A DNA stretch of 64,000 bases from an uncultured Pelagibacteraceae bacterium. Lineage in GTDB: Bacteria; Pseudomonadota; Alphaproteobacteria; Pelagibacterales; Pelagibacteraceae. The number at the start of each line of letters is the position of its first letter. The first letter of the stretch is position 1. The stretch lies in assembly GCA_902523515.1 (NCBI GenBank), contig CABYZT010000002.1, positions 1-64,000 on the forward strand, given 5' to 3'. Shown piece after piece: positions 1 to 7,566 of this stretch. The notes under the pieces are model-generated. The model saw only the letters and a list, made by a program, of their open reading frames with translations. It was not told the DNA's origin and did no database searches. The position numbers and the translations under genes are program-made.

Positions 1-653
1 TTTTCTAAGAATAATTTTTTTGCAATATAAACAGCAATTAACATACCAATTAATTCAGCAGCTATATAAAAAGGAGTGTTTAAATAACTTATACCAGTAA
101 AAGATTCTGTGAATGTTCTTGCTATTGCAACAGCAGGATTCGCAAAAGATGTTGATGAAGTAAACCAATAACCAGCTGTAATATATAACCCAACAGATGC
201 AGCTACGGTAATTTTACCTGACTTCATGGATCCAAAAATAATGATTATTAGTCCTAATGTAGCAACAATTTCTGATACAAAAATATAGATACCATCTCTT
301 GATTTTGTCGATAATTCAAAAATTTGATGTTCAAAAAAGAAATTAGCTAAAGCTACACCCAACAAACATCCAAGGATCTGAGCTGAAATATAAAAGGGTA
401 GAAGACGTTTTTTTAACTTTCCTGTAATTGTCATAGCAATACTTACAAATGGATTGAAATGAGCTCCAGATACATCCGCAAAAACAGTTATTAACACAAA
501 CAATCCAGCTCCAGTTGCTATAGTATTTGCAATTAACATTACAGCTGTATCATCGGTAAGATTTTCTGCCATTAAACCTGATCCAACTATGATCATTACT
601 AGAAAACAACTTCCAATAAATTCTGAAAGAAAATATCTAACTTTATTTTTCAT
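1..653 (-). CDS. Aquaporin-like MIP family channel (3' end outside window)
   Basis: A membrane channel of the aquaporin/glycerol facilitator family, read leftward and running off the window edge after about 217 residues. The two pore boxes of the family are visible: the first reads HFNPF (NPF instead of NPA), the second FANPAVAIAR. Several hydrophobic segments surround them. The ATG at 653 lies inside the end of arsC (11-base overlap), so the two are translationally linked. In some alphaproteobacteria an aquaporin (AqpS) in an ars operon lets arsenite flow out after ArsC reduces arsenate; that role is inferred here from the neighbour. Water or glycerol transport is the alternative. The family is clear, the substrate is not. 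Confidence 0.85.
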   Translation of the reverse strand, partial: MKNKVRYFLSEFIGSCFLVMIIVGSGLMAENLTDDTAVMLIANTIATGAGLFVLITVFADVSGAHFNPFVSIAMTITGKLKKRLLPFYISAQILGCLLGVALANFFFEHQIFELSTKSRDGIYIFVSEIVATLGLIIIIFGSMKSGKITVAASVGLYITAGYWFTSSTSFANPAVAIARTFTESFTGISYLNTPFYIAAELIGMLIAVYIAKKLFLE

Positions 654-1074
654 GTAGCCATTCTTTAATTTTATTACTTATAACATTGAAAGTGTTTCTA
701 ATGATTATTTGCTTTTCTTCATCATTTGCATTCTTAAGTTTTGTTACTGGATCATCTATATCCCAATGAATAATTTGGTTTTTATCAGGCCAAATAGGAC
801 ATACCTCATTATTTGCGTTATTACATACTGTTATTACATGATCCATTTTTATTTCATTTTCGATAAACTTTTTAAAGTTTTTAGAACTATAATTAGTTAG
901 ATCATAATTTTTATTTTTTTCTAAAAAACTTCTAATATCAACATTGATTTTTCCAGATGGATTGCTACCAGCACTGAAAGCTTTAAATTTATTTGAGTAT
1001 TCATTATTGATAATACTCTCAGCTATAATGCTTCTTGCTGAATTTCCTGTGCATACAAATAAAATATTTTTCAT
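643..1074 (-). CDS. arsC: Arsenate reductase, low-molecular-weight phosphatase type
   Basis: 143 residues. It reduces arsenate to arsenite in the cytoplasm. The phosphatase-like P-loop CTGNSARS begins at Cys8. Cys84 and Cys92 sit where the thioredoxin-coupled Staphylococcus pI258 type has its second and third redox cysteines, so thioredoxin rather than glutaredoxin is the likely electron donor. The DP loop (DDP near residue 107) supplies the general acid. Its stop overlaps the aquaporin start, and its start lies at the stop of the small membrane protein upstream, so the three form one operon. No ArsR repressor and no ArsB/Acr3 pump are in view. Confidence 0.9.
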   Translation of the reverse strand: MKNILFVCTGNSARSIIAESIINNEYSNKFKAFSAGSNPSGKINVDIRSFLEKNKNYDLTNYSSKNFKKFIENEIKMDHVITVCNNANNEVCPIWPDKNQIIHWDIDDPVTKLKNANDEEKQIIIRNTFNVISNKIKEWLHEK

Positions 1075-1298
1075 TAAAAAATAATTTTATAAATACCGAT
1101 TACAAATAATGGAATTTGTAATCCAAAATTTGTTAAAATGGCCTTATCCTTTAATAATAATCCTGAAATTGTCCACCCAACAACACCAAGTCCATGAAAA
1201 TATATATTCAGCGGGTAAATATTAAGATTTGTAAGTAAAATACCAGTTAACACTAAGAGTGTACTGATCCATTTGAGATATTTTTTTAAAAATGACAT
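1074..1298 (-). CDS. Small membrane protein, first gene of the arsenic-type operon
   Basis: 74 residues with a basic N-terminus (MSFLKKYLKW) and three short hydrophobic stretches at roughly 11-28, 33-48 and 58-73, suggesting two or three membrane passes. I do not recognise a characterised family. Its stop codon shares a base with the arsC start, so it is probably co-transcribed with arsC and the channel. It could assist the channel or be unrelated; nothing in the sequence decides. It reads as a real gene because its composition is membrane-like and it is packed tightly against arsC. Confidence 0.65.
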   Translation of the reverse strand: MSFLKKYLKWISTLLVLTGILLTNLNIYPLNIYFHGLGVVGWTISGLLLKDKAILTNFGLQIPLFVIGIYKIIF

Positions 1299-1354
1299 TC
1301 AAAACTTATATGAATGTTATGTTAAAGATTTGTTACAATAGACTTTTATGTTAT

Positions 1355-2236
1355 TTAATTTTTTTGAAGTTCATAGATGGAAACGTAATGTTTCTTCTTA
1401 GGCAGTGGGATTATGGTTGGAACTTTAGTCAATCTTGGTTTTATTGATTTATTTCCTACAATAATATTTTTGTCATAATTATCTAAATTAACCTCAGGAT
1501 GAGGGTTTCCATCATTGATTAATGGCCACGCATCACAAGCTCTATATCCAAATAAAATTAACGGTCTTGAGTTATTCATTTGATTGTGTCCAGACCCATG
1601 AACTGATCTACAATGAAAAAATACTACTGTTCCAGCCGTTCCAGTTATAGAAACACTATCTTTAGTTCCTATTTTATTTTTCTTAGTGTCTATTTTTCCA
1701 ACAAAATAATTTTCTTTGCTGTGGTGGCTGTACAATTTCTTTTTGTGTGATTTTTTTATTATTTTAAGTGGCCCATTTTTTTCATAACAATCATCTAAAT
1801 ATATACCAACTGTAATTAAATCATCGTTTGTATGAGGGTAAAAAGCCCAATCTTGATGCCATCCAATTTCACTACCTTTTTTCTTATTTGGAAGCTTGAA
1901 ATTTAATTTACCTAGATGAAATCTAACTGTTCCACCTAATAATTTTTTAGCTATAGATATAATCTTTTTATCTCTAGACAATTCATAGAAAACTTTATGT
2001 CTGTTCTGAGGATTATTTAGTCTTAAAATTTCTTTATTTTTTGAAGAATCTGAATTGTAGACAAAATGGTAATTATCATAGGACTGAGTTCCATTTGCAC
2101 CATTACTTTTTTTTCTTTTTTTTTCTTTTGAAATTACTTCATTAACAATTTTATTTATTTTATTTATCTTTGTTTGAGAAATTAGATTTTCTTTAACAAG
2201 AAAGCCATTTTTTTTAAATAAATTTAAATCATTCAT
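1355..2236 (-). CDS. Phytanoyl-CoA dioxygenase (PhyH) family Fe(II)/2-oxoglutarate oxygenase
   Basis: 293 residues. Members use Fe(II), oxygen and 2-oxoglutarate to hydroxylate small molecules. The iron triad is visible: H127 and D129 in IGWHQDW, and H213 in CRSVHGSGHN. R224 (NSRPLILFGYR) is placed to bind 2-oxoglutarate. The N-terminal half is lysine- and asparagine-rich and less conserved. The gene stands alone between the ars-type operon and znuA, so context gives no substrate. In marine bacteria the family acts on varied compounds such as compatible solutes and alkyl chains, so only the reaction class can be called. Confidence 0.85.
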   Translation of the reverse strand: MNDLNLFKKNGFLVKENLISQTKINKINKIVNEVISKEKKRKKSNGANGTQSYDNYHFVYNSDSSKNKEILRLNNPQNRHKVFYELSRDKKIISIAKKLLGGTVRFHLGKLNFKLPNKKKGSEIGWHQDWAFYPHTNDDLITVGIYLDDCYEKNGPLKIIKKSHKKKLYSHHSKENYFVGKIDTKKNKIGTKDSVSITGTAGTVVFFHCRSVHGSGHNQMNNSRPLILFGYRACDAWPLINDGNPHPEVNLDNYDKNIIVGNKSIKPRLTKVPTIIPLPKKKHYVSIYELQKN

Positions 2237-2321
2237 AAAGTTAGATTATGAAAGAAAATAAATCTTCTTTAAAATAAATACAATGTTTTTTGTGAGATTA
2301 AATAACAGTAATAATTATTTG

Positions 2322-2355
2322 TTAATCCGAGAATTTAAAAAAATTCCCGGATTAA
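2322..2355 (-). terminator. Probable terminator hairpin downstream of znuA
   Basis: An inverted repeat with 15-base arms (2322-2336 and 2341-2355) and one internal mismatch, around a four-base loop. It lies 12 bases past the znuA stop on the minus strand. It is the strongest hairpin in the 131-base gap between znuA and the dioxygenase. The arms contain a GC core (CCGGG). The following U-tract is weak, so the call as a terminator is moderate; 3'-end protection is an alternative. Confidence 0.5.
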
Positions 2356-2367
2356 ACCTAATTTTAA

Positions 2368-3387
2368 TTAACAACCTTTGAAGGATGCAGACATATTTCT
2401 AATTAAATTGAAATATAAGTCTTTACCTGGATCTAATGTTGCACCTAGAGGATCAACAACACCAGTTTTAATCTTCATATCTTTTCCAACTGCATTGATA
2501 ATATCAGGATTAAACTGAGGCTCTGAGAATACACAAGCTACTTTATCATGCTCAATTATTTCTCTAATTTCAGCTAGTTGTTCTGCACCTGGCATAACAT
2601 CGGTATTGACTGTAAATGCACCCAAAATATTTACATTATATCTTTCTTCAAAATATTGGTAAGCATCGTGAAATACTATAGAAGCAGTACTCTTACTTAA
2701 TTCAGCTTTAACATCTTTATTAAGTTTATCGATTTCTTTAAGTGCTTTTTTTAAGTTGCTTTTATATTTAGATGCGTTTTTAGCATCGTTTTCTATTAAA
2801 TGCTCAACCATTTCATTTAAGATTACTTTAGCATTCATTGGATCCAACCATATGTGTGGATCAAATTCACCGTGTGCATGACCTTCGTGTCCATCGTGAT
2901 CATCATGGTCATCGTGACCATCCTTTTTACCGTGATCATCATGGTCATGATCGTCGTGGTCATCTTCTTTTTTACCGTGATCATCATGGTCATCGTGACC
3001 GTGATCATCATGATCATCAAAAATATTTCTTTCTCTAAACTTTAATACATTTAATCCTTTAATTTCCATCAATTCGATTTTTTCAGCTTTTTTAGCAATT
3101 GAACTCAATGGTTTTTCTAAAAAACTTTCTAGATCTTCACCAACCCAAAATATTAAGTCAGCATTTTGAAGCATTTTTGCATGTGAAGGTTTCATTGCAA
3201 ATCCGTGTGGAGAAGCATATCCATCAACTATTAAATCAGGTTTAGCAATACCATCCATTAAGTAACTAGCTAATGAATGAATTGGTTTAATAGAAGCAAC
3301 TACTTTTATTTCGGCATTTGCTGGTGTAAAGAATGTTAGAATTGATAATATTGAGAATATAAGTGGTATTTTTTTAATATTTTTCAT
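2368..3387 (-). CDS. znuA: Zinc ABC transporter, periplasmic zinc-binding protein
   Basis: 339 residues. This periplasmic protein captures Zn2+ and delivers it to ZnuB. The signal peptide ends at about residue 25 (TPANA). Predicted zinc ligands are H61 (SPHGF), H178 (DPHIWLDP) and H240 (VFHDAYQ), with D312 (VVDPLG) at the usual acidic position. A histidine/aspartate-rich loop fills about residues 124-173, typical of ZnuA rather than manganese-binding homologues. C285 and the C-terminal C339 could form the disulfide seen in E. coli ZnuA. It is divergent from znuC-znuB-zur across a 71-base region that holds two Zur-like palindromes. Confidence 0.95.
   Translation of the reverse strand: MKNIKKIPLIFSILSILTFFTPANAEIKVVASIKPIHSLASYLMDGIAKPDLIVDGYASPHGFAMKPSHAKMLQNADLIFWVGEDLESFLEKPLSSIAKKAEKIELMEIKGLNVLKFRERNIFDDHDDHGHDDHDDHGKKEDDHDDHDHDDHGKKDGHDDHDDHDGHEGHAHGEFDPHIWLDPMNAKVILNEMVEHLIENDAKNASKYKSNLKKALKEIDKLNKDVKAELSKSTASIVFHDAYQYFEERYNVNILGAFTVNTDVMPGAEQLAEIREIIEHDKVACVFSEPQFNPDIINAVGKDMKIKTGVVDPLGATLDPGKDLYFNLIRNMSASFKGC
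2869..3018 (-). repeat. His/Asp-codon repeat inside znuA
   Basis: The metal-binding loop of znuA is encoded by imperfect tandem repeats of GAT/GAC and CAT/CAC codons, including a near-exact 45-base direct repeat. The segment around 2929 recurs around 2974, giving the HGKK motif twice, 15 residues apart. Because GATCATGATC-like stretches are self-complementary, long open frames appear in other frames and on the other strand here; they are shadows. Confidence 0.85.
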
Positions 3388-3405
3388 AATAAGTAATTTA
3401 ATTGG

Positions 3406-3422
3406 TTGTTATAATATAACGT
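3406..3422. promoter_or_regulatory. Zur-like operator 1 (znuA / znuCB-zur)
   Basis: A 17-base imperfect palindrome with core GTTATAATATAAC, matching the AT-rich GTTATA-N-TATAAC pattern of proteobacterial Zur boxes. Six of eight half-site positions pair symmetrically. It overlaps a TATAAT hexamer (3410-3415) that could be the -10 of the rightward znuC promoter, so Zur binding there would block RNA polymerase. The site assignment comes from pattern and context, not from a matrix search. Confidence 0.65.
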
Positions 3423-3423
3423 T

Positions 3424-3440
3424 ATGTAATAATATAACAT
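3424..3440. promoter_or_regulatory. Zur-like operator 2 (znuA / znuCB-zur)
   Basis: A second 17-base palindrome, ATGTAATA-A-TATAACAT, with seven of eight half-site positions symmetric. Its centre (3432) is 18 bases from that of operator 1 (3414), so two Zur dimers could bind side by side. It lies 19 bases before the znuC start. Confidence 0.65.
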
Positions 3441-3458
3441 TTATAAGTCAAGCAATAT

Positions 3459-4205
3459 ATGAGCTCAGAAAATAATACATTAGTAAAATTAAATAACGCT
3501 GGTTTTAAACAAAATGATAAGTGGCTAGTGGAAGGTGTTTCATTAACTGTTGAAAAAGGAAAGATTGTTACCCTTATTGGACCTAATGGATCTGGAAAAA
3601 GTACTACCGCAAAAATTGCATTAGGAATTTACAAAAATATAGAAGGAAGTGTTGAGAAATACACAAATAAAGTTGGATATGTTCCTCAAAAAATATCTAT
3701 TGATTGGACTTTACCGTTAAGAGTTTATGACTTTATGCTTCTAACAGAAAATATTAAAGAAGAGGCAATTGATGAAGCACTTACATTAACAGGCGTTATC
3801 CATCTTAAGAATAAAAATTTAGGAAATTTATCAGGTGGTGAATTTCAAAGAGTTTTAATTGCAAGAGCTATTTCAAAAAAACCTGAATTATTAGTTCTTG
3901 ATGAACCTGTTCAAGGAGTTGATTATACTGGTGAGATTGCTTTGTATGAATTAATAAAAAGAATTTCTGAAACACTAAATTGTGGAATTCTATTAATCTC
4001 TCATGATCTACATACAGTGATGACCGCAACTGATCATGTGGTGTGTTTGAATGGTCACGTATGTTGCTCTGGATCACCAATGGATGTTGCTAAAAACAAT
4101 GAATATAAAACCTTATTTGGTGAACAAGCATCTCAAATTCTTTCTGTATATGAACATAAACATGATCATGTTCATTCAGACAAAGGTGAAATAAAGAAAA
4201 ATTAA
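3459..4205 (+). CDS. znuC: Zinc ABC transporter, ATP-binding protein
   Basis: 248 residues. The ATPase that drives Zn2+ import through ZnuB. Walker A GPNGSGKST is at 41-49, the signature LSGGE at about 124-128, Walker B LLVLDEP at 144-150, and the switch histidine in ISHDLH. The C-terminus carries a short His cluster (HKHDHVHSD), which suits a zinc-specific system. It is the first gene of znuC-znuB-zur, with one base between its stop and the znuB start. Transcription is probably repressed by Zur at the two upstream palindromes. Confidence 0.95.
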   Translation: MSSENNTLVKLNNAGFKQNDKWLVEGVSLTVEKGKIVTLIGPNGSGKSTTAKIALGIYKNIEGSVEKYTNKVGYVPQKISIDWTLPLRVYDFMLLTENIKEEAIDEALTLTGVIHLKNKNLGNLSGGEFQRVLIARAISKKPELLVLDEPVQGVDYTGEIALYELIKRISETLNCGILLISHDLHTVMTATDHVVCLNGHVCCSGSPMDVAKNNEYKTLFGEQASQILSVYEHKHDHVHSDKGEIKKN

Positions 4206-4206
4206 T

Positions 4207-5010
4207 ATGTTTGATGATTTTTTTATAAGAGCACTAATTGCAGGCTTAGGTATAGCCTTAGTAACTGGACCTCTTGGTTGTTTTGTTGTTTGGAGAAGAT
4301 TATCTTACTTTGGTGATACATTAGCTCACTCTGCTCTACTAGGTGTTACTTTAGCTTACTCGTTTGAATTAAACATTGCTCTTTCAGTATTTATTATTTC
4401 ATCTTTAATTGCTTTAATTTTAATTCAATTACAGAAGAAAACTAATTTACCTGGTGATGCTTTGCTTGGTCTATTAGCTCACTCTTCTTTAGCTGTTGGA
4501 TTAGTAGTAATAGGTTTTTTAACCTTTATTCGTTTTGATATTATGGGACTTTTGTTTGGTGATATATTAGCTGTGACAACTGATGATTTATTAATCATCT
4601 GGACAGGTGGAGCAGTAATTTTATTAGTTCTAAAATTAATTTGGAAACCATTGTTTGCATCTACAGTTAATTACGAATTAGCAGAGGCAGAAGGGTTAAA
4701 CCCTGATAGAGCAAAAGCTATTTTTACAATTCTTATGGCTGCTGTAATAGCCATATCAATTAAAATGGTAGGGTTATTATTGATCACAGGTATGCTTATT
4801 ATTCCAGCTGCGATGGCTAGAAATATTTCTGATAGCCCTCAAAAGATGGTGCTATTTTCAATAATTGGTGGATTGTTGTCAGTATTATTAGGACTATTTT
4901 CATCCCTAGAATTTAATACATCATCTGGGCCTTCAATTATAATGGCTTCTTTGATTTTATTTATATTATCTTTACTTAACATTAAACAATCGATTAAATT
5001 GAAAAACTGA
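4207..5010 (+). CDS. znuB: Zinc ABC transporter, membrane permease
   Basis: 267 residues with about eight hydrophobic segments, an ABC-3 family metal permease. The early segment (GPLGCFVVWRRLSYFGDTLAHSALLG) has the charged, His-containing motif that starts ZnuB proteins. It forms the inner-membrane channel for Zn2+ delivered by ZnuA and is powered by ZnuC. It sits between znuC and zur in the same operon, and its length is normal for the family. Confidence 0.95.
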   Translation: MFDDFFIRALIAGLGIALVTGPLGCFVVWRRLSYFGDTLAHSALLGVTLAYSFELNIALSVFIISSLIALILIQLQKKTNLPGDALLGLLAHSSLAVGLVVIGFLTFIRFDIMGLLFGDILAVTTDDLLIIWTGGAVILLVLKLIWKPLFASTVNYELAEAEGLNPDRAKAIFTILMAAVIAISIKMVGLLLITGMLIIPAAMARNISDSPQKMVLFSIIGGLLSVLLGLFSSLEFNTSSGPSIIMASLILFILSLLNIKQSIKLKN

Positions 5011-5034
5011 TAACTAATTGATAAGAATTTAAAG

Positions 5035-5433
5035 ATGCAAAAAGAACATAACCTTTCCAAAAATCAAAAAATCATTTTTGATCTTATAGATAAATCTGGT
5101 GAACCTATGAAAGCTTATTCAATTTTATTTAATGTCCAAAAAAAGGGAATAAAAGCACCACTACAAGTTTATAGAGCCCTAGATAAGTTGGTTGAAATTG
5201 GAAAAATTCATAAGATTGAAAGTAGAAATGCTTTTATAGCTTGTCAAAATTCAAGCTGTCAGGTTTCCAAAGCCACAGCTTTTTCTATTTGTGAGAGTTG
5301 TGAAAATGTATCAGAAATAAGCAATTCAAAACTTTCAAAATATTTATCTAATTTTTCAGATGACTCTGGAATGAAATATAGCAAATATAATTTAGAATTT
5401 TTTGGTTTATGTAAAAAATGTAAATCAAAATAA
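5035..5433 (+). CDS. zur: Fur-family zinc uptake regulator
   Basis: 132 residues. A winged-helix N-terminus (about 5-65, with QVYRALDKLVEIGKI) is followed by a metal-binding half. Two CxxC pairs, C86/C89 and C126/C129, form the structural zinc site usual in Zur. The histidine-rich hinge found in many Fur proteins is poor here. Placement directly after znuCB and behind Zur-like operators suggests autoregulated control of zinc import. Its stop overlaps the next start by one base (TAATG), so the dehydrogenase downstream may share the transcript. Confidence 0.9.
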   Translation: MQKEHNLSKNQKIIFDLIDKSGEPMKAYSILFNVQKKGIKAPLQVYRALDKLVEIGKIHKIESRNAFIACQNSSCQVSKATAFSICESCENVSEISNSKLSKYLSNFSDDSGMKYSKYNLEFFGLCKKCKSK

Positions 5434-6431
5434 TGAGTACAGTTTTATTAACTTTAGACGAAATATTTGAACTAGCTAAAAAAACTCTTTTAGCTAATGG
5501 TTGTGATGATGAAACAGCATCAATTTTATCTGACTTAATCAGAAACGCTGAAAGAGATGGTTCTGTATCACACGGTTTATTTAGATTGCCAGCTTATGTA
5601 ACAGGTCTTAAAGGTGGAAAGATAAATGGAAAAGGGAAACCTGAAGTAAAAAAAATATCTCCATCTGTTATCAAAGTTGAAGGAAATAATTGTTTAGCAC
5701 CTGTTGTGTTAAATAAAGGATTGCCTGAATTAGCAAAAGCTGCAAAAGAAAATGGTGTAGCTGTGTTAGCAATAAATAACTCACATCATATGGCTGCTAT
5801 GTGGCCTGAAACAGAAAAATTAGCAGAGGAAGGTTTAGTTGCATTTGCATGTACATCTTACAAGCCTGCTGTTGCACCTGCTGGTGCTATAAAACCATTA
5901 TTTGGAACAAATCCAATTTCATTTGCTTGGCCACGTCCAGGTAAAACACCAGTTGTTTATGATATGGCAACTGCTTCAATGGCAATGGGTGAAGTTCAAG
6001 TTGCTAAAAGAGAAGGGCACAAAGTTCCACTTGGAACTGGTTTAACTAAAGATGGTAAAGAAACAACTGATCCAGGGGAAATTGCTGATGGTGGAGTTTT
6101 ATTACCCTTTGGTGGTTACAAAGGATCTGCAATTGCAATGATGGTAGAATTAATGGCAGGCGCATTAGTTGGTGACAATTTTAGTTTTGAAACTGCTGCC
6201 AAAGATAATAATGATGGCGGTCCTCCAAGTGGCGGTGAATTCATACTAGCTATTAACCCAGATAAAACATCAGGTACTAATTGGCAAAAACATGCTGAGG
6301 AATTTTTTGAAAAAATGAAATCAATGGGTGATGTAAGATTACCTGGAGAAAGACGTCACAAGAATAGAATGGATACTGGTCCAAGAAATATTAACGAAGA
6401 ATTAGTAAATAAAATTAAATCTTTAAGCTAA
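5433..6431 (+). CDS. Malate/L-lactate dehydrogenase (Ldh2) family oxidoreductase
   Basis: 332 residues. NAD(P)-dependent reductases of this family act on 2-oxo acids, ureidoglycolate or cyclic imino acids (delta1-piperideine-2-carboxylate). Family marks are NNSHHMAAMWPE with the catalytic His, GTNPISFAWPRPG, and GGYKGSAIAMMVELMAGAL. Length is typical. It follows zur with a one-base overlap but has no obvious zinc role; co-transcription may be incidental. The substrate cannot be set from sequence alone, with imino acid reduction or 2-oxo acid reduction as the main options. Confidence 0.85.
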   Translation: MSTVLLTLDEIFELAKKTLLANGCDDETASILSDLIRNAERDGSVSHGLFRLPAYVTGLKGGKINGKGKPEVKKISPSVIKVEGNNCLAPVVLNKGLPELAKAAKENGVAVLAINNSHHMAAMWPETEKLAEEGLVAFACTSYKPAVAPAGAIKPLFGTNPISFAWPRPGKTPVVYDMATASMAMGEVQVAKREGHKVPLGTGLTKDGKETTDPGEIADGGVLLPFGGYKGSAIAMMVELMAGALVGDNFSFETAAKDNNDGGPPSGGEFILAINPDKTSGTNWQKHAEEFFEKMKSMGDVRLPGERRHKNRMDTGPRNINEELVNKIKSLS

Positions 6432-7199
6432 ATTAATCTCAATTGGTGTGTGATCAGAAGGCTTTTCTCTTCCACGTGGATCTTTATTAATATTAATATC
6501 TTTAATTTGATCAATTATAGAATTTGAAACTAAAAAATGATCAATCCTCATGCCATTATTTTTTTGCCATGCGCCTCTCATATAATCCCAAAATGTGTAT
6601 CCTTCTTTATCTTCATAAAAGTGTCTGTAAACATCACTAAAACCAAGATTAATCATTTCTCTAAATTTTTTTCTTATTTCAAGTCTGTATAAAGCATCGT
6701 CTTCAAAACTTTTAGCATTGTAAACATCTTCAGCTGAAGGGATAATATTGAAATCACCTGCTAGAATAATTTTTGAATTTTTTTTAGATAAAGTTTTTAA
6801 TTGTTTTATTAATTGATCAAGCCAATGTTTTTTATAATCATATTTTTCAGTATCCACAGGATTACCATTAGGGGTATAAATATTTATTAATTGTATATTT
6901 TTTTTCTTATGTTCAAATTCAGCTGAAATTATTCTTGATTGTTTTAACTTATCCTTAATTAAATCTGTTTTGACATTTTTTAATTTATTTTTTGAGATGA
7001 TCGCTACACCATTATAACTTTTTTGACCAAATACATGACTTTCATAGTCCATTGACGAAAAATCATCATATGGAAAATTAACATCTTCAGTTTTGATTTC
7101 CTGCATCATTAAAATATCAGGTTTATATTTTAATAAATAGCTTTTGATATTATCAATTCTTGCTCTTACCGAGTTTACATTCCAAGATGAAATGAGCAT
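6423..7199 (-). CDS. xthA: Exodeoxyribonuclease III / AP endonuclease
   Basis: 258 residues with start at 7199 (MLISSWNVNSVRAR). A longer frame from 7229 would add ten residues that do not fit the family, and the 7199 ATG makes the common TAATG junction with erpA. The endonuclease/exonuclease/phosphatase fold motifs are present: WNVNS, LMMQEIKTED (metal-binding Glu), ILAGDFNI and the terminal PSDHTPI (catalytic Asp-His). It cuts DNA at abasic sites and trims 3' ends. Its 3' end overlaps the convergent dehydrogenase by nine bases. Confidence 0.95.
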   Translation of the reverse strand: MLISSWNVNSVRARIDNIKSYLLKYKPDILMMQEIKTEDVNFPYDDFSSMDYESHVFGQKSYNGVAIISKNKLKNVKTDLIKDKLKQSRIISAEFEHKKKNIQLINIYTPNGNPVDTEKYDYKKHWLDQLIKQLKTLSKKNSKIILAGDFNIIPSAEDVYNAKSFEDDALYRLEIRKKFREMINLGFSDVYRHFYEDKEGYTFWDYMRGAWQKNNGMRIDHFLVSNSIIDQIKDININKDPRGREKPSDHTPIEINLA

Positions 7200-7516
7200 T
7201 AAAGCGAGAAGGACACTCCACAACCACATGAAGATTTGGTTTGTGGATTAGAAATTTTGAATTGTTCACCTATTAGTTCAGACACATAATCAACCTCAGA
7301 TCCTTTAAGCAAATCAGCTGAAGTTTTATCAATTAAAATATTTTGATAATTTAAATCATCATCTTGTTTTGATTTATCAAATGTAAATTCATATTGAAAA
7401 CCAGAACATCCTCCACCTTTGATAGCGATTCTGAAGAATGATCCTTTGTCTTTTTTTGATAACAAATTATCTATTTGTTTTAACGCTTTATCCGTAAATT
7501 TAATTTCTTTAATCAT
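7199..7516 (-). CDS. erpA: Iron-sulfur cluster insertion protein, ErpA/IscA type
   Basis: 105 residues. An A-type carrier that passes Fe-S clusters to apo-proteins. The three ligand cysteines are C37 (GGGCSGF), C97 and C99 (SSCGCG) near the C-terminus. It is followed by xthA with a one-base overlap and is divergent from dgt, as in several alphaproteobacteria. ErpA, IscA and SufA cannot be cleanly separated by eye; the isolated location away from suf genes favours ErpA. Confidence 0.88.
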   Translation of the reverse strand: MIKEIKFTDKALKQIDNLLSKKDKGSFFRIAIKGGGCSGFQYEFTFDKSKQDDDLNYQNILIDKTSADLLKGSEVDYVSELIGEQFKISNPQTKSSCGCGVSFSL

Positions 7517-7538
7517 GTTTGAACACTGATATTACTAA

Positions 7539-7544
7539 TATAAT
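7539..7544 (+). promoter_or_regulatory. Putative -10 element for dgt
   Basis: A perfect TATAAT in the 50-base gap between the divergent erpA and dgt starts. It would place transcription start about 15 bases before the dgt ATG. The nearest -35-like TTGAAC (7519-7524) has only a 14-base spacer, so the -35 is uncertain. Confidence 0.4.
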
Positions 7545-7566
7545 ACTTAATTATTTAAATTAAAGG

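Noticed and set aside
2835-3045. Three frames over the znuA histidine repeat
   Set aside because: Produced by the self-complementary GAT/CAT repeat; low-complexity translations only.
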